A DNA stretch of 62,477 nt, taken from NCBI GenBank assembly GCA_902527245.1, contig CABZOI010000012.1:1-62477 (forward strand), given 5' to 3'. Shown here one piece after another: positions 16,857-25,133 of this stretch (within the stretch, counting starts at the first letter, position 1; every line of letters begins with the position of its first letter). Below the pieces are notes generated by a model, which was given only the letters and a program-made list of their open reading frames with translations, searched no databases and was not told where the DNA came from. The position numbers were made by a program, and so were the translations under genes. Source of the DNA: an uncultured SAR92 cluster bacterium. GTDB lineage: Bacteria; Pseudomonadota; Gammaproteobacteria; Pseudomonadales; Porticoccaceae.

Positions 16857-17294
16857 CTAAGGGTAGCGAATATAATTGTCTTTGTTTCGCATTTCTTGCA
16901 TTTCTTCTATTGCTGAATCTTTGAAAATGCATTTATTAAGGTCTACAACAGTCGGTAATTTCAACTTTCGACCAGAGTACATCCAATTTGGATTATTCCG
17001 ATTAAACACATTAGAATTGGCATGTACAATACAGCGTTTTAGCATATCCCTATTAATCGGCATATCCTCAACGTGATCTATAATTATTTGATCTAATGTG
17101 TCGCCATATTTAATTATATAGTGAGTGGGTTTACTTTTCTTCACGCTCTTTGGCGTATTTGCCTCTATGCTTGCGATATCTGAAAATAACGTTTTAAGTG
17201 CTTTTTCTGTAGATTCATAATCCATTTCCGCGTATGAATTACCTATGATCATAAAGTGAAAAGCAAACAACATTACATAAGCTTTAATCTTCAA
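16857..17294 (-). CDS. Exported LysM-like protein in the flgP-flgT operon
   Basis: 145 residues with a Sec signal peptide (MKIKAYVMLFAFHFMIIGNS, cleaved near YA-E). Residues about 57-115 look like a LysM/FimV-type peptidoglycan-binding fold: THYIIKYGDTLDQIIIDHV, a NRNNPNWMYSGRKLKLP end, and a Cys pair. It lies 42 bases after the FliK-like start on one side and 38 bases before flgT's end on the other. The place between flgT and fliK2 suggests it anchors or positions the H-ring on the wall (inference). Confidence 0.7.
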   Translation of the reverse strand: MKIKAYVMLFAFHFMIIGNSYAEMDYESTEKALKTLFSDIASIEANTPKSVKKSKPTHYIIKYGDTLDQIIIDHVEDMPINRDMLKRCIVHANSNVFNRNNPNWMYSGRKLKLPTVVDLNKCIFKDSAIEEMQEMRNKDNYIRYP

Positions 17295-17332
17295 AATAAT
17301 ATTCTCCTAGCTCAACTATCTTTAATTCTTCT

Positions 17333-18553
17333 TCAATTGAATACAACACCAAAACTTCTGCTAATACTACCAATACCGTCAGGCTTTGCACCCGCTAAAT
17401 GCTTTAACACTGCAGTATCTGACTCAACTCTTTTTACGGTAGCCAGCGCTAACCCAGCCAAATTATATTCATTCAAAGATTGGGAGAAAATATTTGAATC
17501 AATACTCAATAACACTTGATCTCCTATTTTCAACCCAGCTTTTTCACCCGCATATATCTTATACTCTTCCTCTTGCCCAGAGACAACCGCTAACTTGTAA
17601 TAGTGGCTATTACATTCAATCGCCTCGCTTGCATCTCCGACAAAATCTCTCGTTATCTTTTTGATCCGAGACCTCAAGGTCGGTGGAATAATATCTTTTT
17701 TATAGTCTTTCGCTATTTTCGGATAATGTAACCTCGCATTCCCTTCCCATAGTAACTTATTTGAATGCGTATCTTTCAAAGTCAGCTCATAAATCAAAGT
17801 GTGGTCGCTTGATTTAGTTTCAAATTTAATGTCTGATAAGTGAGGATTACCCCAAGTTACAAAATTGTAGGGTAGTGTGATCGATTGATTGACAAGCCCC
17901 TCACCGATTTTTTTCAAATCTATTGCATTTATGTGCCTTAAATTAATTTCGAACTTATAACCTGCGTTCTCTAACACTGATGAACTGACGAAACTTTCAT
18001 ACAAAGAATTATAACTTAACTGTTTTGCTACCCTCCAAGAATGAGAATAATCAAGCTCCTTCAATAAATTTACCTCTAAAAACTGTCCTATCTCGTTCAT
18101 GTAATGATCCCCTACACGTTGGTAAGAATGATATGACGAATCGTGAAGCAAACTAACGAGTGCTTGACGTTTTATATTTTTTTTATTCGCACTACAAGAT
18201 TTATCAGAAAAGGCACTCACATCAATATTTGCTTGTGGTATTCCTGCTTCTCTCAAATAAGACATCACCCTGACACCACTAACATTGATGTCACTGGTGA
18301 TGGTTGAGGATTCGTGTAACATTCCATCAGCATCAATAAACGCAGCTGCTCCAAGCCTGACCTCAGACTCCAAAGCTAGGTTCACCAGAGAGTTCTTTAT
18401 AGCCAAAAGTTTCTCTTCTGGGCTTAAGGTATCAGCAAGTAATTGACTTGGAAGAAATATAATCGTTAAGACAAAACAAAATGCAGCTAACTTAGATACT
18501 GCCTTCTTGTGAATCCGATTGAGGATACAATCCATTGATCTAAATGCACTCAT
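17333..18553 (-). CDS. flgT: FlgT, flagellar H-ring assembly protein
   Basis: Periplasmic H-ring protein of sodium-driven polar flagella; in Vibrio it is needed to build the extra basal-body ring that holds MotX/MotY and PomAB. 406 residues with an N-terminal signal peptide (SKLAAFCFVLTIIFLPSQLL, then ADTLS). The C-terminal third has the FlgT signature AGEKAGLKIGDQVLLSIDS followed by LAGLALATVKRVESDTAVLK. The N-terminal domain is divergent. It lies 14 bases after flgP. Confidence 0.82.
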   Translation of the reverse strand: MSAFRSMDCILNRIHKKAVSKLAAFCFVLTIIFLPSQLLADTLSPEEKLLAIKNSLVNLALESEVRLGAAAFIDADGMLHESSTITSDINVSGVRVMSYLREAGIPQANIDVSAFSDKSCSANKKNIKRQALVSLLHDSSYHSYQRVGDHYMNEIGQFLEVNLLKELDYSHSWRVAKQLSYNSLYESFVSSSVLENAGYKFEINLRHINAIDLKKIGEGLVNQSITLPYNFVTWGNPHLSDIKFETKSSDHTLIYELTLKDTHSNKLLWEGNARLHYPKIAKDYKKDIIPPTLRSRIKKITRDFVGDASEAIECNSHYYKLAVVSGQEEEYKIYAGEKAGLKIGDQVLLSIDSNIFSQSLNEYNLAGLALATVKRVESDTAVLKHLAGAKPDGIGSISRSFGVVFN

Positions 18554-18567
18554 GTCTGCATCCTATT

Positions 18568-19080
18568 TTATAAACCGGTTGCAAATGATCCTTGTGCAGA
18601 CATTGAAGCCACGTACAATTTTCTTATGTCATCAACAACCCTTTTTTCTAAAGCAAGACGCGTTACATAGAGATCGTCGCTTCCTCTATGAGGTCCAACG
18701 AACTCTACCTTTGCACCATAAAGAATACCTTGGACTTTCGCCCTGAAGGTCTCGCTTTGAACAACCGTCTCTGAAACTGTTGTGTCCACGTCTAAATACT
18801 GACCATAAACCTGCTCCGCCAGCCCTTTGTAAGCATCAAGTTTCGAAGCTTTTACAGCAAGAATAACCTGTTGTGCAAGTGTATCTGCTTTTTGAACACT
18901 TATAGCTGCATATCCATCAGCATAGATCTTATTTTTATCGTTAACGACCGATTGCACAGTCGCTGCATTAAAGTCCTGCAAATTTACAGCACATCCAGTT
19001 GTCAGCATTAACAACATCGTAATAAATCCGCTTACTGAAAGCTTATGCAGAAAAGGAAATAAATATTTTATGGGTTTCAT
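18568..19080 (-). CDS. flgP: FlgP outer-membrane lipoprotein (LPP20 family)
   Basis: 170 residues with a lipoprotein signal whose lipobox is LTTGC (Cys 30). The LPP20/FlgP core is GYAAISVQKADTLAQQVILA followed by VKASKLDAYKGLAEQVYG. FlgP forms the outer-membrane-associated disc of the H-ring in Vibrio and the basal disc in Campylobacter. First gene of the flgP-flgT-LysM-fliK2-fhlB unit. A flgO homologue, usual next to it in Vibrio, is missing. Confidence 0.88.
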   Translation of the reverse strand: MKPIKYLFPFLHKLSVSGFITMLLMLTTGCAVNLQDFNAATVQSVVNDKNKIYADGYAAISVQKADTLAQQVILAVKASKLDAYKGLAEQVYGQYLDVDTTVSETVVQSETFRAKVQGILYGAKVEFVGPHRGSDDLYVTRLALEKRVVDDIRKLYVASMSAQGSFATGL

Positions 19081-19150
19081 AAATGAGCTCCCTTTATGAA
19101 ATCAAATGTTAACAAAATCAATCCTAAGAATTGATATATCCATACGTGTG

Positions 19151-19177
19151 TAATCGACAGAACTCGCTAATGCTTGA
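19151..19177 (-). promoter_or_regulatory. Possible sigma-28 promoter of the flgP operon
   Basis: On the minus strand: TCAAGCAT, 11 bases, GTCGATTA (11 of 16 matches to consensus). The predicted start near 19144 gives a 64-base leader before the flgP ATG. A moderate match, supported by correct spacing and position. Confidence 0.5.
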
Positions 19178-19239
19178 GCTACCTTTTCGTGAAAGTATTT
19201 ACAGACCTGCAATTGAATGACAACTACTATACCCAAGCT

Positions 19240-19255
19240 TGGCACATTAATTGCT
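19240..19255 (+). promoter_or_regulatory. Sigma-54 promoter of flhA-flhF-flhG-fliA
   Basis: TGGCACATTAATTGCT: GG and GC separated by 10 bases, a full match to TGGCAC-N5-TTGCW. Expected start near 19266 leaves a 48-base leader before the flhA start at 19314. Confidence 0.9.
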
Positions 19256-19313
19256 CTCATGACAATAAATAAGAATTCTTTTAGCTAATAAACATTGGAT
19301 AAAGGATTAATCA

Positions 19314-21452
19314 TTGTTTTTATTGAGGTTTTTAAAAGTGGAAAATGCAATACTGTCAAACATTCGTCAAGATATGTCAAAAATTCAACTGTCTGGTTTA
19401 GGAATACCAGCCATTGTTTTACTTATCATATCAATGTTGATTCTTCCGCTGCCCTCTTTTTTATTAGATTTTTTATTCACATTTAACATTTTATTAGGCG
19501 TCACCATAATAATGATCGCCATCAATAGCTCCAAACCGCTGGATTTTTCAGCATTTCCTACCATCTTATTAATAGCGACCATGTTGAGGCTAGGATTAAA
19601 TGTTGCCTCTACACGTTTAGTACTTGTAAAAGGTCACGAAGGCTCAGATGCCGCAGGGAAGGTAATTGAAGCCTTTGGTGAGTTTGTTATCGCTGGAAAT
19701 TATGTGGTGGGTTTCATCATATTCGCTATTTTAATGATAATTAATTTCATCGTTGTCACAAAAGGAGCGGGTAGAGTTTCAGAAGTGATAGCGCGTTTTA
19801 CCCTTGATGCACTCCCAGGGAAACAGATGGCGATCGATGCGGATTTAAACGCGGGGATAATCGATCAAGAAATTGCTAAAGCGCGACGTGAGGAAATCGC
19901 ACAAGAGTCAGACTTTTTTGGCTCAATGGACGGTGCCTCAAAATTCGTGAGAGGTGATGCAATCGCTGGAATGCTTATTTTAGTTATAAATATTATTGGT
20001 GGTCTGACCATTGGAATATCACAGCATGATCTTTCTTTCTCAGAAGCGGGAAGAATTTATGTGCTTCTAACGATTGGAGATGGATTGGTTGCACAAATCC
20101 CATCTCTTCTTCTGTCTTTGGCAACGGCAATAGTCGTAACCCGGGTAACAACATCTGAATCAATGACCACACAAGCTAGTAACCAACTTGGGAATCCATT
20201 GGCATTAATCATAGCCGGCGGAATAATCATCTTGCTTGGTTTAGTTCCAGGAATGCCGTCTTTTATTTTTTTGACGCTTGGAATTGCAGCAGGTCTTGCG
20301 GGTTATTTCCTCTCGAAGAGTGCAGACAAAAAGATTGCTGAAGCTGCCAATGACGTATCCGAAGCAATAAAAGAAAATGATGTCAACAAAGAAGAACTGA
20401 ACTGGGATGATGTTGATCAAGTCGATTTAGTTGGCCTTGACATCGGTTATGGATTAATTCCCTTAGTTAATCCAGAGACGGGAGGACAACTTTTACCCAG
20501 AGTTAAGGGAGTTAGAAAAAAATTATCTGCCGAATTAGGATTTTTAGTTCAACCTATAAGAATTCGAGACAATTTGGACCTCGAGCCAGATGTATACAAC
20601 ATAGTAATGAATGGCGTCATAAGAGGAAAAGGAGAAATAAAAATAGGACAAGAACTTGCAATAAATCCAGGGCAAGTTCACGGCTCATTAGAAGGAACTC
20701 CAACAAAAGAGCCTGCATTTGGGTTGGATGCAGTCTGGATAGATCCGGCACAAAGAGACTATGCCCGAACACTTGGTTATACAGTAGTGGATCCTGCAAC
20801 AGCAATTGCAACTCACTTAAATACGCTACTTAGGAATAATGCTTCAGAATTAATTAGCCATGATGAGACGCAACAACTACTTGATAAGGTTGCAGAGAGA
20901 TCTCCAAAACTTGTCGAGGATTTAGTCCCAGAAAAACTCTCTTTAGCAACAATCACAAAAGTACTACAAAACATTTTGGATGAATCTGTTTCAGTTCGGG
21001 ACATGAGGACAATATTAGAAGTGCTATCTACAGAGAGTTCACGAACGCAGGATGTAGAGGAATTAACTGCCGCAGTGAGACCTAAATTAGGAAGAATGAT
21101 AGTACAGGGTTTAGTTGATGTAGATGATAATTTACCTGTGATGACTTTAAATCCAGCATTAGAGCAAATGTTGAATAACATCCTACAACAGAGTGGATCA
21201 AGTCAGGGCCTTGTGATTGAACCAAAACTTGCAGAAAGTCTTATTAGCGCACTAGCTAAAAATACCCGAGAAATTGAAGATCAAGGAAGTGCAGCAGTTT
21301 TGGTGGTATCACCAACACTTCGTCCATGGCTTTCCAAATTTATAAGGCATCGATTAAGTGATCTAACAGTGCTTTCGTACAGTGAAATACCCGATGATCA
21401 AGCAGTTGACGTCGTTGCAACGATAGATGTTGATCCGAGTAATGAACAATAA
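19314..21452 (+). CDS. flhA: Flagellar export gate protein FlhA
   Basis: Inner-membrane export gate with a cytoplasmic substrate-binding ring. 712 residues. About eight membrane segments cover residues 25-330 (SKIQLSGLGIPAIVLLIIS onwards). The FHIPEP-family signatures GEFVIAGNYVVGFIIFAILM and ARFTLDALPGKQMAIDADLN are present, followed by the cytoplasmic domain. The start at 19314 is TTG, 7 bases after AAAGGA; GTG at 19338 is a possible alternative. First gene of the flhA-F-G-fliA unit. Confidence 0.97.
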   Translation: MFLLRFLKVENAILSNIRQDMSKIQLSGLGIPAIVLLIISMLILPLPSFLLDFLFTFNILLGVTIIMIAINSSKPLDFSAFPTILLIATMLRLGLNVASTRLVLVKGHEGSDAAGKVIEAFGEFVIAGNYVVGFIIFAILMIINFIVVTKGAGRVSEVIARFTLDALPGKQMAIDADLNAGIIDQEIAKARREEIAQESDFFGSMDGASKFVRGDAIAGMLILVINIIGGLTIGISQHDLSFSEAGRIYVLLTIGDGLVAQIPSLLLSLATAIVVTRVTTSESMTTQASNQLGNPLALIIAGGIIILLGLVPGMPSFIFLTLGIAAGLAGYFLSKSADKKIAEAANDVSEAIKENDVNKEELNWDDVDQVDLVGLDIGYGLIPLVNPETGGQLLPRVKGVRKKLSAELGFLVQPIRIRDNLDLEPDVYNIVMNGVIRGKGEIKIGQELAINPGQVHGSLEGTPTKEPAFGLDAVWIDPAQRDYARTLGYTVVDPATAIATHLNTLLRNNASELISHDETQQLLDKVAERSPKLVEDLVPEKLSLATITKVLQNILDESVSVRDMRTILEVLSTESSRTQDVEELTAAVRPKLGRMIVQGLVDVDDNLPVMTLNPALEQMLNNILQQSGSSQGLVIEPKLAESLISALAKNTREIEDQGSAAVLVVSPTLRPWLSKFIRHRLSDLTVLSYSEIPDDQAVDVVATIDVDPSNEQ

Positions 21453-21468
21453 CTAAAAAGGAAGAGAT

Positions 21469-22671
21469 ATGGAATTACAAAGAGTACTCGCAAAAGATAG
21501 TCGCGCAGCAATGGATCAAGTGCATAAGCTATATGGCCAAGATGCATTAGTAATTTCCAACAAACGTGCCAAAAACAAAACTGAACTCATTGTAGCAGTA
21601 GACTTAAAAAGTGGAGCTGATGAAGCGTTGGAAGAAATCCAAGTTCAGACTAAAAACTCCTCTCACAAGAGAATGACTGCTCCGATTACTAGTTTTGATG
21701 AAGTCATGGAATCAAAGATTTTTGCAACAGAAGATGTTAATAAAGATAACGAGAATTCAATTGAAAATCTTGAGAATGATAACTCAAAAAATATTGAAGA
21801 AGCGGAAATGAGAGAGGCTAAGGAAATTGTTTCTCTCGTTAAAAGTGAGCTCTCTATAATGCGTAGAGAAATTTTATTGGCGCAACAACTTACCACTTGG
21901 CCTGGAATCGAAGTAGTATCCCACAAGGTTCAGCCTCTAATCAAAGCGTTAAGTGAAACAAGCATATCTTTATCCCTAAAAACATTAATAACAAGTGTAA
22001 TTAGTGATACTACGAATATTGAAGATGCAATTGAAAAAATAACTGAGATTGTAAGCGCCAATTTTGAAAGTGTTGAACTATTAGAGAATATGAGTGGATA
22101 TCATTTATTTGCTGGATCTCCAGGTGTAGGAAAAACATCGATGATTGCTAAACTTGCTTTAACTAAAGCCGCTGAAATTGGTGAAGCGAATGTTGCTATC
22201 GTAAGCCTAAGAGACAACAGAATAGGCGCTTGGAACCAGATACAACTCCTATCTGGACAAGTCGGAGTTGAATGTTATAAAGCAAACAACGAAGAGTCAT
22301 TGAAAATCATTCTTCAAGAGCTTGCCAATAAAAAGTTAGTTTTAATTGATACCTCAGGAACTGAGTCACTGTTTGTGAACAGTCTCAAAGTTCAGAATAT
22401 AGATCTAAAAAAACATCTAATAATTTCTGCGGATTGCTCTGAAGCAGCCATAGCTCGATATTTTGAGAATCATGAGACATGGAACAGTCTGTTAATATCG
22501 AAATACAGTGAGACTGTATCTGTTTGGCCCGTCATAAACGCACTTATGAATAAAAACACACCATTATCAATTGCAAATGAGAATGTAGATCTTCAAACGC
22601 CATTAAAAAATCTCAAAATCAGAGATTTGGTGGTAAAAAACCTTAAGAACATGCAACTGAGTTTAGTTTGA
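21469..22671 (+). CDS. flhF: FlhF, SRP-type GTPase for polar flagellum placement
   Basis: Directs the first basal-body proteins to the cell pole. 400 residues. The N-terminal B domain is about 1-140 (MELQRVLAKDSRAAMDQVHK). The NG domain has P-loop GSPGVGKTS at 216-224 and a G3-like LVLIDTSG. With flhG downstream it fits the polar-flagellum set. Start ATG follows AAGGAAGAG, 16 bases after flhA. Confidence 0.94.
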   Translation: MELQRVLAKDSRAAMDQVHKLYGQDALVISNKRAKNKTELIVAVDLKSGADEALEEIQVQTKNSSHKRMTAPITSFDEVMESKIFATEDVNKDNENSIENLENDNSKNIEEAEMREAKEIVSLVKSELSIMRREILLAQQLTTWPGIEVVSHKVQPLIKALSETSISLSLKTLITSVISDTTNIEDAIEKITEIVSANFESVELLENMSGYHLFAGSPGVGKTSMIAKLALTKAAEIGEANVAIVSLRDNRIGAWNQIQLLSGQVGVECYKANNEESLKIILQELANKKLVLIDTSGTESLFVNSLKVQNIDLKKHLIISADCSEAAIARYFENHETWNSLLISKYSETVSVWPVINALMNKNTPLSIANENVDLQTPLKNLKIRDLVVKNLKNMQLSLV

Positions 22672-22728
22672 CTCGAAGATAATGATAGACGAGAATGATA
22701 TGACTGCTTTTAAAATTTGGATTTTAAA

Positions 22729-23556
22729 ATGACAACTGCAACCCCAACTCAAGTAATAGGTATCGCGAGTGGAAAGGGTGGAGTTGGGAAAACAACAACA
22801 GCAGCGAACTTAGCAGTAGCACTTGCATCACAAGGCAAAAAGGTAATGCTATTTGACGCAGACTTAGGTCTAGCAAACGCACAAATAGTCCTCGGTTGTA
22901 AAGCGCCCTTCAATTTTAGTCATGTGATGGATGGCAAGAAAACACTTAAAGAAATAATTGTGGAGGCTCCTCACGGAGTTAAACTTGTGCCTGGTGCAAG
23001 TGGTATACAAAATTTAGCTGCACTCAATAAAATTCAAACTGCAGCGATCATCTCTGCCTTTTCAGAAATTGAATCAGAGATAGATTTTCTTATCGTAGAC
23101 ATGGCAGCGGGTTTATCTGATTCTGTTATGACTTTTCTTTGTGCATGTCAAAAAAGATATATAGTGGTCAAAAATGAACCCTCATCAATTGCTGATGCAT
23201 ATGCGACTATTAAAGTCATGTTGCAGGATTTCAATCTAAACAATATCTCGCTTATTCCAAACGGTGTTATCTCACAAACAGATGGCGTGAGATTATCTAA
23301 AAACATCAATACAGTAATTAAGAACTTTCTTGGCGGAAATGTGGACTACCTGCATTCGATTACTTTTGATGAAATGATTTTAAGGTCAACAAAAGCATCG
23401 AAATGTCTGCTAGATTATGCGCCATCTAGTAATGCTACCAGAGATTTTAAAGAGCTTGCGAAAATTATAACTAGTCAAGATTCCGCATCAGCCATTTCGG
23501 GTGGCCTTCAATTTTTTGTAGAAAGAATGACCATGAATCAAGCTAGAGTAGGCTAA
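22729..23556 (+). CDS. flhG: FlhG/FleN, MinD-like ATPase controlling flagellar number
   Basis: ParA/MinD-family ATPase; in polar flagellates it limits flagellar number by antagonising FlhF and the FleQ/FlrA activator. 275 residues from the ATG at 22729; a TTG four codons upstream is less likely. Deviant Walker A KGGVGKTT at 16-23 and the switch DADLGLAN at 43-50 are intact. The C-terminal amphipathic helix expected for membrane binding is plausible (QFFVERMT). It ends one base before the fliA ATG. Confidence 0.95.
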   Translation: MTTATPTQVIGIASGKGGVGKTTTAANLAVALASQGKKVMLFDADLGLANAQIVLGCKAPFNFSHVMDGKKTLKEIIVEAPHGVKLVPGASGIQNLAALNKIQTAAIISAFSEIESEIDFLIVDMAAGLSDSVMTFLCACQKRYIVVKNEPSSIADAYATIKVMLQDFNLNNISLIPNGVISQTDGVRLSKNINTVIKNFLGGNVDYLHSITFDEMILRSTKASKCLLDYAPSSNATRDFKELAKIITSQDSASAISGGLQFFVERMTMNQARVG

Positions 23557-23557
23557 T

Positions 23558-24271
23558 ATGACTAATGTGAACGCTTACGAAGAAATGTTGGGAACAGGTC
23601 AATCCAATAATAAACTTATGGATCACATTGGGCTTGTAAAACGGGTAGCGCTTCATTTAAAAACAAGACTGCCCAACTTCATGGAACTTGAGGAGTTGAT
23701 ACAAGTAGGCACGATAGGGTTAATTGAAGCAGCAAAATCTTTCGATGACTCAAAAGGTGTTGAATTTGAAATATTTGCAAGAACACGAATTCGAGGCGCA
23801 ATTCTTGATCAAGTTAGAAAACTATCCTATTTACCCAGGTCCGCAATGGTCAATATCCGAGATCACAATGAGGCAACTGCCGCACTTTCTGCAGAACTTG
23901 GGCGTGAACCAACTCAAACAGAATTAGCTGAGTTCATGGGAAAGGACTTAGATAGCTTTCATAAGGAGAGAACACATGCATTTAGATTCCAAACAGTCTC
24001 TTTAGAATCGCAGGTTTTAGAAGATGTTGAAATACCTTCCAATGAAATTAATGAGCCAGAATCAGAATTAGCAGATGCTCAACTAATGAGCGCTCTTGAA
24101 AGTTCGATTGATTCGCTTCCTGAAAGGGAAAAGACCATTATATCTCTCTATTATGTAGAGGAACTTAATTTGAAAGAAATTGGTGCTGTGCTCGATATCA
24201 GCGAATCTAGAGTGAGCCAGATTTTGTCAAGTACGGTAAAAATCCTCCGGTCTCATCTCGAGGACGAATAG
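23558..24271 (+). CDS. fliA: Flagellar sigma factor FliA (sigma-28)
   Basis: RNA polymerase sigma factor for late flagellar genes. 237 residues. Region 2 has LIQVGTIGLIEAAKSFDDSK and the FARTRIRGAILDQVR motif; region 4 has the HTH LNLKEIGAVLDISESRVSQI near the C-terminus. It starts one base after the flhG stop. Its predicted targets in the window are six TAAAG-type/CGAT-type promoters. Confidence 0.97.
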   Translation: MTNVNAYEEMLGTGQSNNKLMDHIGLVKRVALHLKTRLPNFMELEELIQVGTIGLIEAAKSFDDSKGVEFEIFARTRIRGAILDQVRKLSYLPRSAMVNIRDHNEATAALSAELGREPTQTELAEFMGKDLDSFHKERTHAFRFQTVSLESQVLEDVEIPSNEINEPESELADAQLMSALESSIDSLPEREKTIISLYYVEELNLKEIGAVLDISESRVSQILSSTVKILRSHLEDE

Positions 24272-24284
24272 TAAAATTTTCCTT

Positions 24285-25052
24285 TTATTCCGAAGAACGT
24301 GAGAAAAATATCATATTAGGATCTCTAGGAACTTCAAGTGGATCGGGACCCTTCTGCATTTCTTGAAGATCGGCTTGTCTTTCGAGAACTTCAAGGTATT
24401 TTGCTTTTTCAAGTGTGACAAGAGCTTGGACATCTGAGTTTAACATTCTGGCTTCAACTAACTGATTTTGAAAATTCTCTAGCTGTGCACCAAGACCTTC
24501 GATTGTTTTTGACGCTCGAGAAATGTCCTTCCCTTGCTTAGCTACTATTTGGCTTAGAGATCTGACTTGAGAAACAACTTTGTTAGTCTCCTTACTTACT
24601 TGCTGCGCTGCAGCACCAGGTAGTTCATTTTTAAGTTCAGTAACACTAGTTTCTGCATCAACAACTGCCTGGCCTAAAATCTGTTGTTGATTTGTAAATT
24701 CACCTTGCGAACTGCTTAATGACTCTATTATTTTATTCAACTCTTCAACTTTCTGAACAGTAACTTGCATATTTTCATTTAAACCTTGGACTTTACTGGT
24801 CATCTGAAATGCCATAAAACCGTATCCTGCGAGCACTAGAGTAAAAAAGCCGATAGAAATTAAAAGAATACGATTAGATGACTTCGCACTTTTTGATAAA
24901 GCATCTGAGAAGGCTGCAGCCGCATTGATATTTGCCGCACGTCTTTCAGACTTCTCCTCGCCTGAATTCTCAGGATCTGGTGACGCTCCTTTTTTATCAT
25001 CGGTCTTTGTATCTTTCTTTTCTTCTTTCTTTTTACGACCAAAAATACCCAT
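24285..25052 (-). CDS. Unknown single-pass membrane protein with long coiled coil
   Basis: 255 residues, family not recognised. The first 35 residues are very basic and acidic-mixed (MGIFGRKKKEEKKD...). One membrane segment lies at about 61-83 (RILLISIGFFTLVLAGYGF) with no cleavable signal, then a Gln/Glu/Asn-rich helical coiled coil at about 85-235, presumably periplasmic, and a Pro-rich end. It is convergent with fliA and preceded by a sigma-28-type promoter. This places it in the late flagellar regulon, but its role is unknown. It is not a chemoreceptor: no methylation or signalling hairpin motif is present. Confidence 0.75.
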   Translation of the reverse strand: MGIFGRKKKEEKKDTKTDDKKGASPDPENSGEEKSERRAANINAAAAFSDALSKSAKSSNRILLISIGFFTLVLAGYGFMAFQMTSKVQGLNENMQVTVQKVEELNKIIESLSSSQGEFTNQQQILGQAVVDAETSVTELKNELPGAAAQQVSKETNKVVSQVRSLSQIVAKQGKDISRASKTIEGLGAQLENFQNQLVEARMLNSDVQALVTLEKAKYLEVLERQADLQEMQKGPDPLEVPRDPNMIFFSRSSE

Positions 25053-25092
25053 ATTTATCTTCCGAAGTTATTTAAAATTCAACTAATCTAGA

Positions 25093-25119
25093 TTATCGAC
25101 AAATAAATTTTCTTCTTAA
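25093..25119 (-). promoter_or_regulatory. Sigma-28-type promoter of the membrane coiled-coil gene
   Basis: On the minus strand: TTAAGAAG, 11 bases, GTCGATAA. The -10 half matches 7 of 8, and the -35 core TTAAG differs from TAAAG in one base. Expected start near 25086 gives a 34-base leader. Confidence 0.65.
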
Positions 25120-25133
25120 ATCCATATAGTCAT

